12,479 bases of DNA from Thermodesulfovibrionales bacterium (GTDB lineage: Bacteria; Nitrospirota; Thermodesulfovibrionia; Thermodesulfovibrionales; SM23-35), in assembly GCA_022865525.1 (NCBI GenBank), contig JALHSV010000471.1, forward strand, positions 1 to 12,479, read 5' to 3'. The position numbers were made by a program, and so were the translations under genes. Below are positions 1-7,560 of this stretch, one piece after another. The notes under the pieces are model-generated. The model had not been told where the DNA came from. It saw only the letters and a list, made by a program, of their open reading frames with translations, and made no database searches. Positions within the stretch are counted from its first letter, which is position 1. Each line of letters begins with the position of its first letter.

Positions 1-164
1 AGGTCGTCACGCCCATACAACCGGGAGGTCACCGCCTTGACGACAGACTCGAACAGTGATAGCGGATGGCCGCGCAGCAGCGTCGCCGGCTTGTTCCAGG
101 TCATTTCCGCCGTGAGCCGGTGCCAGTGGAGAGGAGATAAAGAGAGTTTTGAATCTATATCCAT
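1..164 (-). CDS. Unrecognised protein, N-terminal fragment (runs off the left edge)
   Basis: An open frame on the minus strand starts with ATG at 164-162 and stays open to the window edge, giving about 54 residues. A GGAG stretch lies about 11 bases upstream of the ATG and could be its ribosome binding site. The peptide begins MDIDSKLSLSPLHWHRL and continues with an unremarkable mix of hydrophobic and basic residues; I see no motif, signal peptide or membrane segment and do not recognise a family. The stretch is clearly richer in G and C than the DNA to its right and has strong third-position GC, which supports real coding and suggests it belongs to the host chromosome rather than to the AT-rich CRISPR segment. 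It is divergent from the CRISPR operon. Confidence 0.5.
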   Translation of the reverse strand, partial: MDIDSKLSLSPLHWHRLTAEMTWNKPATLLRGHPLSLFESVVKAVTSRLYGRDD

Positions 165-233
165 ATAATTTTTTTCTCCATTCTTTGACGTGATTTATGA
201 ATTTAGCAAAAATAAATAATTAATTCAACTTGA

Positions 234-262
234 TTGACATTGATTTTTTGCTGTGTTAAGAA
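234..262 (+). promoter_or_regulatory. Possible promoter of the corA-cmr operon
   Basis: A perfect TTGACA (234-239) is followed after 16-17 bases by TTAAGA/TAAGAA (256-262), a weak -10. The AT-rich DNA just upstream (about 195-232) could act as an UP element. An alternative -10, CATAAT at 273-278, lacks a good -35. The site lies in the 173-base divergent gap between the minus-strand gene at 164 and the operon start at 338. Confidence 0.35.
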
Positions 263-337
263 ACTATTTCGGCATAATGGGTCCTATATAAATGTACCGA
301 ACCACGGGCGAGAGAGTTTTTTTTCGGAGGTAATTGA

Positions 338-2080
338 ATGGAAATGGTCGAATCACCCACAAAAAAAGATGATCTTAATATTTTCTCGACTCATTCATTT
401 TTATTCCCGTTTGTGATCGAAGCGAAAGACAATAAACAAAAACTCAACATCGATATTTTAAAAAAGAAATTGCTTCCAGAAAAGTGGAAACCAAAGTATT
501 TTTCCCTTCATGATTCAGCTTGGGAGTACAATAAAAAAAGCTACTTTTATGACCATGTCTACAATGCTTTTTTCCCGGAAACACCGGAAACACCGGAAAC
601 AAATGAAACCAATCTCGTAACCGCATGTTTTGAGAAATATTTTGGGGATGAATTTAAAATAACCTTGGAAGACCAAACTGAATATAAACTTAAAATTGAT
701 AAAATTTCTTTGTTTGTTTTTAATACAAGTATAGGGATATTATGCTTTGATTTGCTCAATACTGATGACAAACATGCAAGTCCGGAAGATATTTTAAAAA
801 TCAATGATTTCGGGAGACGGGTCTATCCTCAGTTCATATCTGAAACAGAAGGGCTCAAGGAAACGAAAAAAAAGTTTTTAGCAGACAGGATTGATATATT
901 GGATAAAGGAAAAAAAATATTCCCGGACTCTATCAGTGAATTTACTGAAGAATGGTTTTTTAATAAAAATGATGATCAAAGGAAAATTAAGATCGCCCCG
1001 TATATCCTCCATATTCTGGGGAATCAATTTTTAACTGAGGGTGATTTTTCTATAAAGCCTATTATTGACGACCGCATGTTCACCGTTTGCTGGTACGGCA
1101 ATGATGACAAGATGAGATTCTTGCAAACCGAATTGCATGACCAAGGTTCTTTAGCCTTTGAAAGAGATGATTTTTGGTATCGATATATCTTTGTGGACGG
1201 ACAATCTTTATGCTGCCCCAATCCTTTCATGAAACGAAATTTGATCAAGCAAACGACATATGACCGCTGGGTGAGCACCGATCAGAGTGAAGGTTCAATT
1301 TTTGGACTTTCGCGTTGCAGCCTGGTTTGCCTGACTGATGAAGGAACTTTTTCGAAAGATGTCATTCGTAATCATGTGTATCACCTTTACAGAAGCTTTG
1401 CCGTTATCTTGCTGGCTCAGAGGGCTTCTATTATAAAATTTTCCGGTGATGTCTCAAAAATTAGCGGAAATGTCAAAACCAACGATAAGGATTCCCAAGT
1501 ACAAAAAGAAATTAATGAGGAAGTCACAGCATTGAATGAAAACTTCATCCGTTTCATAAACCGAATGTGGTTCAGGGAAGTGACCGCCCAGGAACAGGGG
1601 ATTGAAATGTACAGCATGGCTCAAATGAACATGAACCTGCAAAATCAACTCGAGGATCTGAAAAGTGAGATATCACAATTATACGAATCAACAAATCTGG
1701 TAATGCAGAAACAAGCTTCAAAAACTTCAACCGTAATAAACATAATCAGCATCCTATTTTTCCCCATCACCTTGATTTCCAGCATATGGGGCATGAATCT
1801 TTATTTCATGAATATTTTTTATGGGGGTTTTAAAGGCACGCAAGTACCAGCTAGAATGCCATATATTACGGTTACAATCATACTATTCATTTTATCCATA
1901 GTATTCTCAATCAGCTATACAATTAAAATCTTTGATACTGTCAATCAAAAACATTCTGCGGGTCAAGTCAGATGGAAAAAAACTCTTGTCTCAAGCTTTA
2001 AGGGAATTGGGGTCTGGCTGCCAGCCATATTGTTTTTGCTTGTTGTAACTTTTTTGATTTGGATAAATTTCTTCAGGTGA
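338..2080 (+). CDS. corA: CRISPR-associated CorA-family membrane protein (predicted type III effector)
   Basis: Predicted inner-membrane effector of the type III-B system. A large soluble N-terminal region (about residues 1-430) is followed by a long helix with coiled-coil character (about 432-465) and then the first membrane segment (about 466-484), which ends in the CorA signature GMN at 485-487 (context SIWGMNLYF). A second membrane segment spans about 507-530, and a third hydrophobic stretch (about 558-579) closes the protein; classical CorA has only two. In the CorA family this fold forms a pentameric Mg2+ channel. In CorA-linked type III CRISPR loci, the published role is activation by SAM-AMP made by Cas10, leading to membrane damage. 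The 580-residue length exceeds the 300-370 of housekeeping CorA, the extra lying in the N-terminal region, which may sense the messenger (inference). The start at 338 has GGAGG at 326-330, seven bases away. It is first in the operon, five bases before cmr1. Three exact 9-base repeats encode PETPETPET at residues 80-88. Confidence 0.85.
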   Translation: MEMVESPTKKDDLNIFSTHSFLFPFVIEAKDNKQKLNIDILKKKLLPEKWKPKYFSLHDSAWEYNKKSYFYDHVYNAFFPETPETPETNETNLVTACFEKYFGDEFKITLEDQTEYKLKIDKISLFVFNTSIGILCFDLLNTDDKHASPEDILKINDFGRRVYPQFISETEGLKETKKKFLADRIDILDKGKKIFPDSISEFTEEWFFNKNDDQRKIKIAPYILHILGNQFLTEGDFSIKPIIDDRMFTVCWYGNDDKMRFLQTELHDQGSLAFERDDFWYRYIFVDGQSLCCPNPFMKRNLIKQTTYDRWVSTDQSEGSIFGLSRCSLVCLTDEGTFSKDVIRNHVYHLYRSFAVILLAQRASIIKFSGDVSKISGNVKTNDKDSQVQKEINEEVTALNENFIRFINRMWFREVTAQEQGIEMYSMAQMNMNLQNQLEDLKSEISQLYESTNLVMQKQASKTSTVINIISILFFPITLISSIWGMNLYFMNIFYGGFKGTQVPARMPYITVTIILFILSIVFSISYTIKIFDTVNQKHSAGQVRWKKTLVSSFKGIGVWLPAILFLLVVTFLIWINFFR

Positions 2081-2085
2081 AAGCG

Positions 2086-3378
2086 ATGAACAATGATTAT
2101 TTCAAAGAATTTGAATTGAAACAGCATACCCCCTTGATCCATTTTCAACATGACCGGGATGGGGCGACATTGAGGGCATCGGAGTTCAAACCGAAATTCG
2201 ATAAATATTTTAATAAAAAATACACTCTTCCCAATAAACCTTTACGCTATAAATTGAAAATAATAGCTATTGATAAAATGAACAAAGATTATTTGAAGGA
2301 TGGTCCTTTTTTCGGAAATTTCGATCAGATAAGAGATGAAGATAAAAAATATGGTATAAGATATGGAAATATCAAATTAATTTTTTTCACTTACTTTGAT
2401 AATGAATTAAAAGATAAAATCACTGAAAGTATTGATGAATTTCTTGTTCTAGAGAATTTTGGAACTCGCAATAACAAGGGTTATGGTTGTTTCTTACCTT
2501 TAAATATGAAAAGAAAGGAATTTGAAGATAAGTTAAAGGGTTTAAATAAGACGAGAAAGATTTTTTTTTGGTCATGTGATACGAATGACTTGTTTTTTTC
2601 AATAAAAGTTTTTTACAGTCTGTTGAAATCAGGAATCAATTTACCAGTCAATCTTACAGAACCAGAGAAGGACAAAATAAAAGGGAATAGCATTTTGTAT
2701 GATCAAATAAGGAATAATAATGTGAATGAAATAATAGAAGGAAAGCCTCAATTAAATTTAAAAAACATTACCAATTTGGAGCTTAAAAATAATATTGTTA
2801 AAATGTTAAACGAAATTGGTGTCAGATTTCCAATTTATCACAAATCCTTACTTTTTAAATATTTCGATAAAAAAGGAATATCTTGGGAAAAAAAGATAAT
2901 TAAAGAACAGTTAATAAAAGACTCATCAAAAAACTACCAAGGATTAAATAATGAAAGGTATGTCAGGGGTCTGCTCGGAGTCTCAGATATTCAAGAATGG
3001 AAAGCCTATAATCGTTCAATAAGATTTAAAGCTAAAAAGACAAATGATGAAAAATCAAATGCCAAAAGCATACAAATTGACAGAGTGCCATCCCCAATTT
3101 TTTTCAAAGTCTTCGTAGAGAATAACCATGCATATGTGTATTTTATGGGGACAGACTTTTATAAAGACATCTTAAATAAAGAATTCGAAATAGCATCAAA
3201 TGAAAATAAAATAACGTTAAAAATTCCAGATCAATTCGACTTAGATGATTTTTTGGGATACGCCCTAAAAGAATTAAATAATATAAGTTTCATTTCCTCG
3301 AAAAAAAACAATATCATTACTCGAACCGAATCAGAATTGAATAACATTAAAAATACGATCGGGTGCTTAAATGATTGA
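2086..3378 (+). CDS. cmr1: Cmr1-like RAMP protein of the type III-B complex
   Basis: Probable Cmr1, the RAMP (Cas7-like) subunit at the 3' (head) end of the crRNA backbone in Cmr complexes. The N-terminus (FELKQHTPLIHFQHDRDGAT) resembles the first beta strand of a RAMP ferredoxin fold with the TPL motif common in Cmr1. A glycine-rich RAMP loop, FGTRNNKGYG, lies near residues 124-133. A second region, about 305-345 (RGLLGVSDIQEW, then RVPSPIFFKV), resembles the C-terminal Cmr1 domain, giving a two-domain protein of 430 residues. The ATG at 2086 is preferred over an upstream TTG at 2059 because AGGTGA (2075-2080) sits at the right distance and the TTG would overlap corA. Five bases separate it from corA, and it overlaps cas10 by eight. 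The gene is more AT-rich than cas10 or cmr3, with long lysine and asparagine runs. The assignment rests on motifs and on all other Cmr subunits being present; it could be a divergent RAMP taking the Cmr1 place. Confidence 0.7.
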   Translation: MNNDYFKEFELKQHTPLIHFQHDRDGATLRASEFKPKFDKYFNKKYTLPNKPLRYKLKIIAIDKMNKDYLKDGPFFGNFDQIRDEDKKYGIRYGNIKLIFFTYFDNELKDKITESIDEFLVLENFGTRNNKGYGCFLPLNMKRKEFEDKLKGLNKTRKIFFWSCDTNDLFFSIKVFYSLLKSGINLPVNLTEPEKDKIKGNSILYDQIRNNNVNEIIEGKPQLNLKNITNLELKNNIVKMLNEIGVRFPIYHKSLLFKYFDKKGISWEKKIIKEQLIKDSSKNYQGLNNERYVRGLLGVSDIQEWKAYNRSIRFKAKKTNDEKSNAKSIQIDRVPSPIFFKVFVENNHAYVYFMGTDFYKDILNKEFEIASNENKITLKIPDQFDLDDFLGYALKELNNISFISSKKNNIITRTESELNNIKNTIGCLND

Positions 3379-5104
3379 GCGTAAAAATATCCTTTCTTAT
3401 GCTGGATTTACCATTGGCCCGATTGTTGAAGTATTGTCTAGTGCGAAAAAGACACGGGAACTCTGGTTCGGTTCCTACTTTTTTTCCTGGTATATGGAGT
3501 GCCTTTGTTTGGAGTTGGGGAAAAACAAGAAAATTCAATTTATAATTCCGTACTTTGAAAAAGTTAACGCTGATACTAGTAAAGAGAACACTGAAATTAA
3601 TCGCATTGGATTTTTTCCAGACCGGTTCATCCTTTCATCCGAATTGGAATATGAAGAGGTTTATGAATCCATAAAAAAAGCCAACGAGGAGAATCTGGAT
3701 TACTTCGCTGGTTTGATAAAATCATTGGCGACGATGAAAGGTTGTAATAATATCGATTCTAAAAGTATAAAAGATATTCTGTCTGACTACTTGCGAACCA
3801 ATTTTCTGGCTATTCCCGCCAGTGCCATAAAAATTACTGAAAGCAATGAATCTCTGCTTGATGCTTCAACATTTGCCGTCGGCGAGATCAAAGCACTCCT
3901 GGATTCCATGGAGGAGAACAGATCCTTTTCGCTTGGCAAGCTCACGCCAACATGCCAGCAATGCCGGCGTTTGCCTGGAATTTTTGAAAAAGTCCCATAC
4001 CCTGATGCAACAAAGCAAAACCTTTGCCCACTTTGCCTGCTCAAGCTATTCAGTCAAGATAGCTTGGAAGTTCGAAATAAGTTAGGTATCCCGAATAGCG
4101 GCAAGCAAGGAAAATATCCCTCGACTGCGGAAATTTCAGCCAAAGATATTTTTGATCGTCTTGAAAACAACCCATATTTTAAAGCATATATTGAAAAAAC
4201 AGATGAGATTGATTTCAATGACAAAGAATTTCTTGAAATACTTAAAAAAAATGAACTGCAAATCAAGCCTTATCATAGGTATATGGCCATCGTTCAGGCA
4301 GATGGGGATGACTTGGGAAAAGCTGTTGCCGAATACGGAACGTTTGAGTTGTCAAAAAAACTGAGTGATTTTTCAAGGGAAATAGCTGGAAAAGTTTCGG
4401 AATATCACGGAAAACTGGTATATTGCGGCGGCGACGATCTGCTGGCTTTTTTTCCTTTGGCATACAGTGAAAAAGCGAATATCCAGACAGTGATTGATTT
4501 TGCGATTGAGCTTTCTAATTTATATCAAGATAAATTATCCGATAAAAATATCACGAATTTACCTAAAGACAAATTATCCGATAAAAAATTCACAATATCT
4601 GTCGGGATCAATATTTTTTATTTTAAATCCCCATTGGCAAGCGCATTGGATGAAGCTCGCCAACAATTGAAAACCGCCAAGAAAATGGAAGATAAAAACG
4701 CCCTGGCGCTGCAATTGACGCAACATGCCGGTCAGCAAACCCCGCTAAATTTCAAATTCGATTCGAATGAATTGAGCAGTTTTAACCAGCTTTTACAAGA
4801 AGCATTAACAAAAGGAGCCGAATTCCCATACGGCCTGCATCACAATCTTTCAAGATTTGTCGATTTGCTGTCGCATATTCCTGATCCAAAGCGTCTGGAA
4901 GCTTTTTTTAAAAACAATTTTGATTCCCAATTTGAATTAAATGATAAAAAAAACGGGATCGTCAAAGTGTTTAAATTGATGGTCGAGACACTGTCAAATG
5001 AACATGGAAATTTTGACGAAGGCGTGAAAAGCAGAAGGGATAAGATTGAATCTTTTTTAAGATACTTGAAATTCATCAAATTCATCAGGGGAGAAAAGGA
5101 ATGA
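3371..5104 (+). CDS. cas10: Cas10/Cmr2, type III-B large subunit with cyclase palm, lacking HD domain
   Basis: Signature subunit of the Cmr complex. Target RNA binding switches on its palm domain, which makes nucleotide second messengers. The N-terminus (AGFTIGPIVEVL, then KKTRELWFGSYFFSW) matches Cmr2 proteins at the first palm domain, so the HD DNase domain that normally precedes it is absent; at 577 residues it is much shorter than HD-containing Cmr2 (about 850-900). A treble-clef-like zinc site is formed by C195/C198 and C219/C222. The first palm motif is DGDDLGK at 311-317, and the catalytic GGDD of the second palm is at 353-356, intact. Near residues 387-406 the segment DKLSDK occurs twice, 13 residues apart. 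The start overlaps the end of cmr1 by eight bases, and the stop overlaps the cmr3 start (ATGA), indicating translational coupling. Without HD, the defence output should depend on signalling to an effector, and corA is the only candidate in the operon. Family assignment is secure; the product (SAM-AMP versus cyclic oligoadenylate) is inferred. Confidence 0.95.
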   Translation: MIERKNILSYAGFTIGPIVEVLSSAKKTRELWFGSYFFSWYMECLCLELGKNKKIQFIIPYFEKVNADTSKENTEINRIGFFPDRFILSSELEYEEVYESIKKANEENLDYFAGLIKSLATMKGCNNIDSKSIKDILSDYLRTNFLAIPASAIKITESNESLLDASTFAVGEIKALLDSMEENRSFSLGKLTPTCQQCRRLPGIFEKVPYPDATKQNLCPLCLLKLFSQDSLEVRNKLGIPNSGKQGKYPSTAEISAKDIFDRLENNPYFKAYIEKTDEIDFNDKEFLEILKKNELQIKPYHRYMAIVQADGDDLGKAVAEYGTFELSKKLSDFSREIAGKVSEYHGKLVYCGGDDLLAFFPLAYSEKANIQTVIDFAIELSNLYQDKLSDKNITNLPKDKLSDKKFTISVGINIFYFKSPLASALDEARQQLKTAKKMEDKNALALQLTQHAGQQTPLNFKFDSNELSSFNQLLQEALTKGAEFPYGLHHNLSRFVDLLSHIPDPKRLEAFFKNNFDSQFELNDKKNGIVKVFKLMVETLSNEHGNFDEGVKSRRDKIESFLRYLKFIKFIRGEKE

Positions 5105-6225
5105 GCCGCCCATATTTGATCACTTTCACTCCTCTGGGATCTTATTTTTTCGGTTCGTATCTTTCCTTCAAAGAAGGCTTCCATGTCGTCTCCAACCGTT
5201 TCCCGCAGCAAACCGGGATACTCGGCTGCCTGCGTTCAACCCTGCTCAAACAGAATAAGCTCTTAAACGGATTTAATTATCCTGATTTTGAAAATGATAT
5301 GGATAAAATACATGCCTTGACCGGAACTTCAAAGATGAACGGAATCGATGAAGATGATGATAACTTCGGTATTATAAATAGAATATCTCCGGTATTCCTT
5401 GTAATAAAAAATGGCAAGGAAGCTGCCGACTTTCTATTTCAGGCGCCATGGGACGCGCAGTTAATTGACGGGCAAATCCGCTATGTTGAATATAAATCAA
5501 GGACTGGAGTCAAAACGTTTGTTCGAAATCAGGATAAATCAACTGCAGTTATCTCTGACCGGGATCACAAAAAAGGAAACAGTGATATTTTTGGAGGCCT
5601 TGATTTTTGGCAAGCATATTTGCTGCATTCCAATGTTCCAAACGACTCATATCTTAAAGCAGAGGACATTTTCAAAAAAAGAAAAAGCAAAGGAATAGCC
5701 AGAAAAGAACGGCAAACCGTTAATGAAGCATTTTATGTTAAAACCGATTATCGATTTACCGGTGATTACGCTTTTGGGGTGATTGTCCACTTTGCTGAAT
5801 ACTGTGTTCTAGAAAAGCAAGATATCAGCTTCGGCGGGGAATCCTCGCTCTTCCGTCTGGAAGTTCATGAGGCGGATGAGATCCCCGGGATTAAAAATCA
5901 TCCCCTTGTTTCCCGATTTTTACGGGCGGATGATTCCGGGGATTTTTTTGGCGAGAAAAAATCATATGATGAGAAAAAGAAAGTTGTTTTAATATCAAAT
6001 TTCGTCGCCGCTGGCTTCATTGACGGCATCGAGCATGCCATGATCCCTGATCTGTATCCCCTTTCCACAAGGATTTTTCCCGGCGGGGCCAGTGGTTCCT
6101 TTCGTGCACTCCCGGCCGGTTCCATCTTGTTTCCGGGAAACTCGATCAGTTTAAATGGATCTCTTTACAAAATTCCAAATAAAATCGGCCTGAATTGGGC
6201 GATTCAAGCCGCGAGGGGGTTTTAG
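5101..6225 (+). CDS. cmr3: Cmr3, type III-B RAMP subunit (Cas5-like)
   Basis: Cmr3 holds the 5' handle of the crRNA and joins Cas10 at the foot of the Cmr complex. The N-terminus shows the family pattern: TFTPLGSYFFGSYLSF, then SNRFPQQTGILGCLRSTLL (about residues 9-50), the RAMP strand and the conserved Pro-Gln-Thr/Leu-Gly helix. A glycine-rich segment near residues 320-345 (STRIFPGGASGSFRALPAG) resembles the C-terminal RAMP loop. The length of 374 residues is normal for the family. The ATG overlaps the cas10 stop in an ATGA junction, and GGGGAG lies just upstream, so the start is well supported. It is followed after one base by cmr4. Confidence 0.93.
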   Translation: MSRPYLITFTPLGSYFFGSYLSFKEGFHVVSNRFPQQTGILGCLRSTLLKQNKLLNGFNYPDFENDMDKIHALTGTSKMNGIDEDDDNFGIINRISPVFLVIKNGKEAADFLFQAPWDAQLIDGQIRYVEYKSRTGVKTFVRNQDKSTAVISDRDHKKGNSDIFGGLDFWQAYLLHSNVPNDSYLKAEDIFKKRKSKGIARKERQTVNEAFYVKTDYRFTGDYAFGVIVHFAEYCVLEKQDISFGGESSLFRLEVHEADEIPGIKNHPLVSRFLRADDSGDFFGEKKSYDEKKKVVLISNFVAAGFIDGIEHAMIPDLYPLSTRIFPGGASGSFRALPAGSILFPGNSISLNGSLYKIPNKIGLNWAIQAARGF

Positions 6226-6226
6226 T

Positions 6227-7135
6227 ATGTACCAATACCAGTCATTCATGATCGAGACCTTGACCAATATGCACGTAGGGTCCGGAGAAGAACAAATGAG
6301 CGGTGTGGACAACATGATCCAGCGCGACCCGGTAAAAATGACACCGGTCATCAATTCTTCCAGCTTGAAAGGTTCCTTGAAGGATTTTTGCAGAGAACAT
6401 AATATTGATTCACAGACAATTTTTGGTGAAGAATTTGCGGGAAGTGAAAAAAACAATGAGGATCAGCCGGAGAAAAGAACAACTCCGGGGCGAGCTCGGT
6501 TTTTAGAAGCCCGGCTTTTATTCCTCCCGCTAAGGGCTTCGCAGAAAGTGTATTTTCTAAGCACTTCATTCAACATTTTAAAAGATTATTTTCTTGATCT
6601 GAAAAGATTCGGCCAATCGGACATTGAAAAAATTGACAAAACAATTGCCCGGTCAGATATTGATAAAATTGACAAAATAATTGCTTGGCTCGAAATTAAC
6701 GAGAAATTTAAAAATTCAGATTTCTATGTATTCGAGAATTTTTCCGGCCTTGAAATTGAGGAATTTGTCGGGAAAGAAAATAATGAATTAAAAATGGATG
6801 ACGATTTAAAAGACTATCTGATTAAAAATCATTCTTTCCCTTTTGCCAATCTGGCAATTTTTAGTGATGAGAGCTTCCAGGATATCTGTGAACATCGCAT
6901 CCCGGTCATTGCCCGCAATTGCATCGGCGCCGATGGAAAAAGCGAGAACCTTTTTTATGAAGAAATTCTCCCACGCTTGACAAGATTATATTTCTGGGTT
7001 GGGTCTGAAGAAGCAATTGAAAATGAATTCAATGAGTTTACAGAAAAAATGACAAGCAATCTGGTGCAAATTGGCGCCAACGCTTCGATCGGCTATGGAT
7101 TGGTCAATATATCAAGAATTCATTCGGCTGGATAA
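6227..7135 (+). CDS. cmr4: Cmr4, type III-B backbone subunit and target-RNA nuclease (Cas7)
   Basis: Cmr4 is present in several copies in the Cmr complex, forms the filament along the crRNA and cuts bound target RNA at 6-nucleotide intervals. The N-terminus matches the family: ETLTNMHVGSGEEQMSGVDN, then QRDPVKMTPVINSSSLKGSL (about residues 10-51). D28, in SGVDNMIQRD, falls where the catalytic aspartate of Cmr4 proteins is expected (D26 in Pyrococcus furiosus), so target cleavage is probably retained. The C-terminal glycine-rich RAMP loop IGANASIGYG is near residues 283-292. An in-frame repeat of 36 bases (6617-6652 and 6653-6688) duplicates twelve residues (SDIEKIDKTIAR / SDIDKIDKIIAW). At 302 residues it is of normal length. 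GAGGGGG at about 6213-6219 is a good ribosome binding site for the ATG at 6227. Confidence 0.93.
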   Translation: MYQYQSFMIETLTNMHVGSGEEQMSGVDNMIQRDPVKMTPVINSSSLKGSLKDFCREHNIDSQTIFGEEFAGSEKNNEDQPEKRTTPGRARFLEARLLFLPLRASQKVYFLSTSFNILKDYFLDLKRFGQSDIEKIDKTIARSDIDKIDKIIAWLEINEKFKNSDFYVFENFSGLEIEEFVGKENNELKMDDDLKDYLIKNHSFPFANLAIFSDESFQDICEHRIPVIARNCIGADGKSENLFYEEILPRLTRLYFWVGSEEAIENEFNEFTEKMTSNLVQIGANASIGYGLVNISRIHSAG

Positions 7136-7140
7136 TCAAA

Positions 7141-7560
7141 ATGATTGAGAAAAATATTAAAACAATGATCCCTTTGGCTATGGAAATAATCGAAAAAAGT
7201 GAGATATATATCGCAGGGAAAGGTGTCGAGAACATCTATCATGGATATATCTCATCTTTCCTGCCGTCAGTTTCTCAATCGACTTTACTAAAAGTCCTGG
7301 AATTTTACGAATTGAAAGATAAAAACAATAAACGAAATAAAATAATTCCAATTTTGTTCGATATTCTTGCTCACGAAAAAATAAAGCTTGTCGACAGCGG
7401 AAGCAGGAATAAATCATTACTAGAAATCACGACGCAATGTAAAAATGATGCAGTTTCCTATCGCAATTGGAAAAATCGTATCGCCGAGGCTGCGATCGCC
7501 TGCAAGTTTGCCATGAGGACATTTCAAGTAATAAAAAAAGAAGAAATGGAGAGACCATGA
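7141..7560 (+). CDS. cmr5: Cmr5, type III-B small subunit (Cas11)
   Basis: Small all-helical subunit that forms the inner filament beside Cmr4 and helps bind target RNA. The protein has 139 residues, close to the usual 120-150, and is predominantly helical and lysine-rich, beginning MIEKNIKTMIPLAMEIIEKS. An internal helix pattern (SYISSFLPSV-like at about residues 36-44) and a C-terminal segment, NRIAEAAIACKFAMRTFQVI (about 111-130), fit Cmr5. Position between cmr4 and cmr6 supports the call as much as sequence does. The start follows the cmr4 stop by five bases, with only a weak ribosome binding site, so translation is probably coupled. The stop overlaps the cmr6 ATG. Confidence 0.85.
   Translation: MIEKNIKTMIPLAMEIIEKSEIYIAGKGVENIYHGYISSFLPSVSQSTLLKVLEFYELKDKNNKRNKIIPILFDILAHEKIKLVDSGSRNKSLLEITTQCKNDAVSYRNWKNRIAEAAIACKFAMRTFQVIKKEEMERP

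Noticed and set aside
575..601. 9-base repeats as a regulatory iteron or mini-array
   Set aside because: They are in frame within corA, encode PETPETPET, and are too short and too few.
2059..2085. TTG start for cmr1 overlapping corA
   Set aside because: The ATG at 2086 has AGGTGA at the right distance and the RAMP strand begins soon after it.
4840..5211. Longest antisense frame (123 codons) opposite cas10/cmr3
   Set aside because: It is a shadow of two well-identified genes and has no family-like motif or ribosome binding site.
7467..7556. Upstream in-frame start for cmr6
   Set aside because: It would overlap cmr5 by 94 bases; the ATG at 7557 gives the standard ATGA junction and a normal N-terminus.
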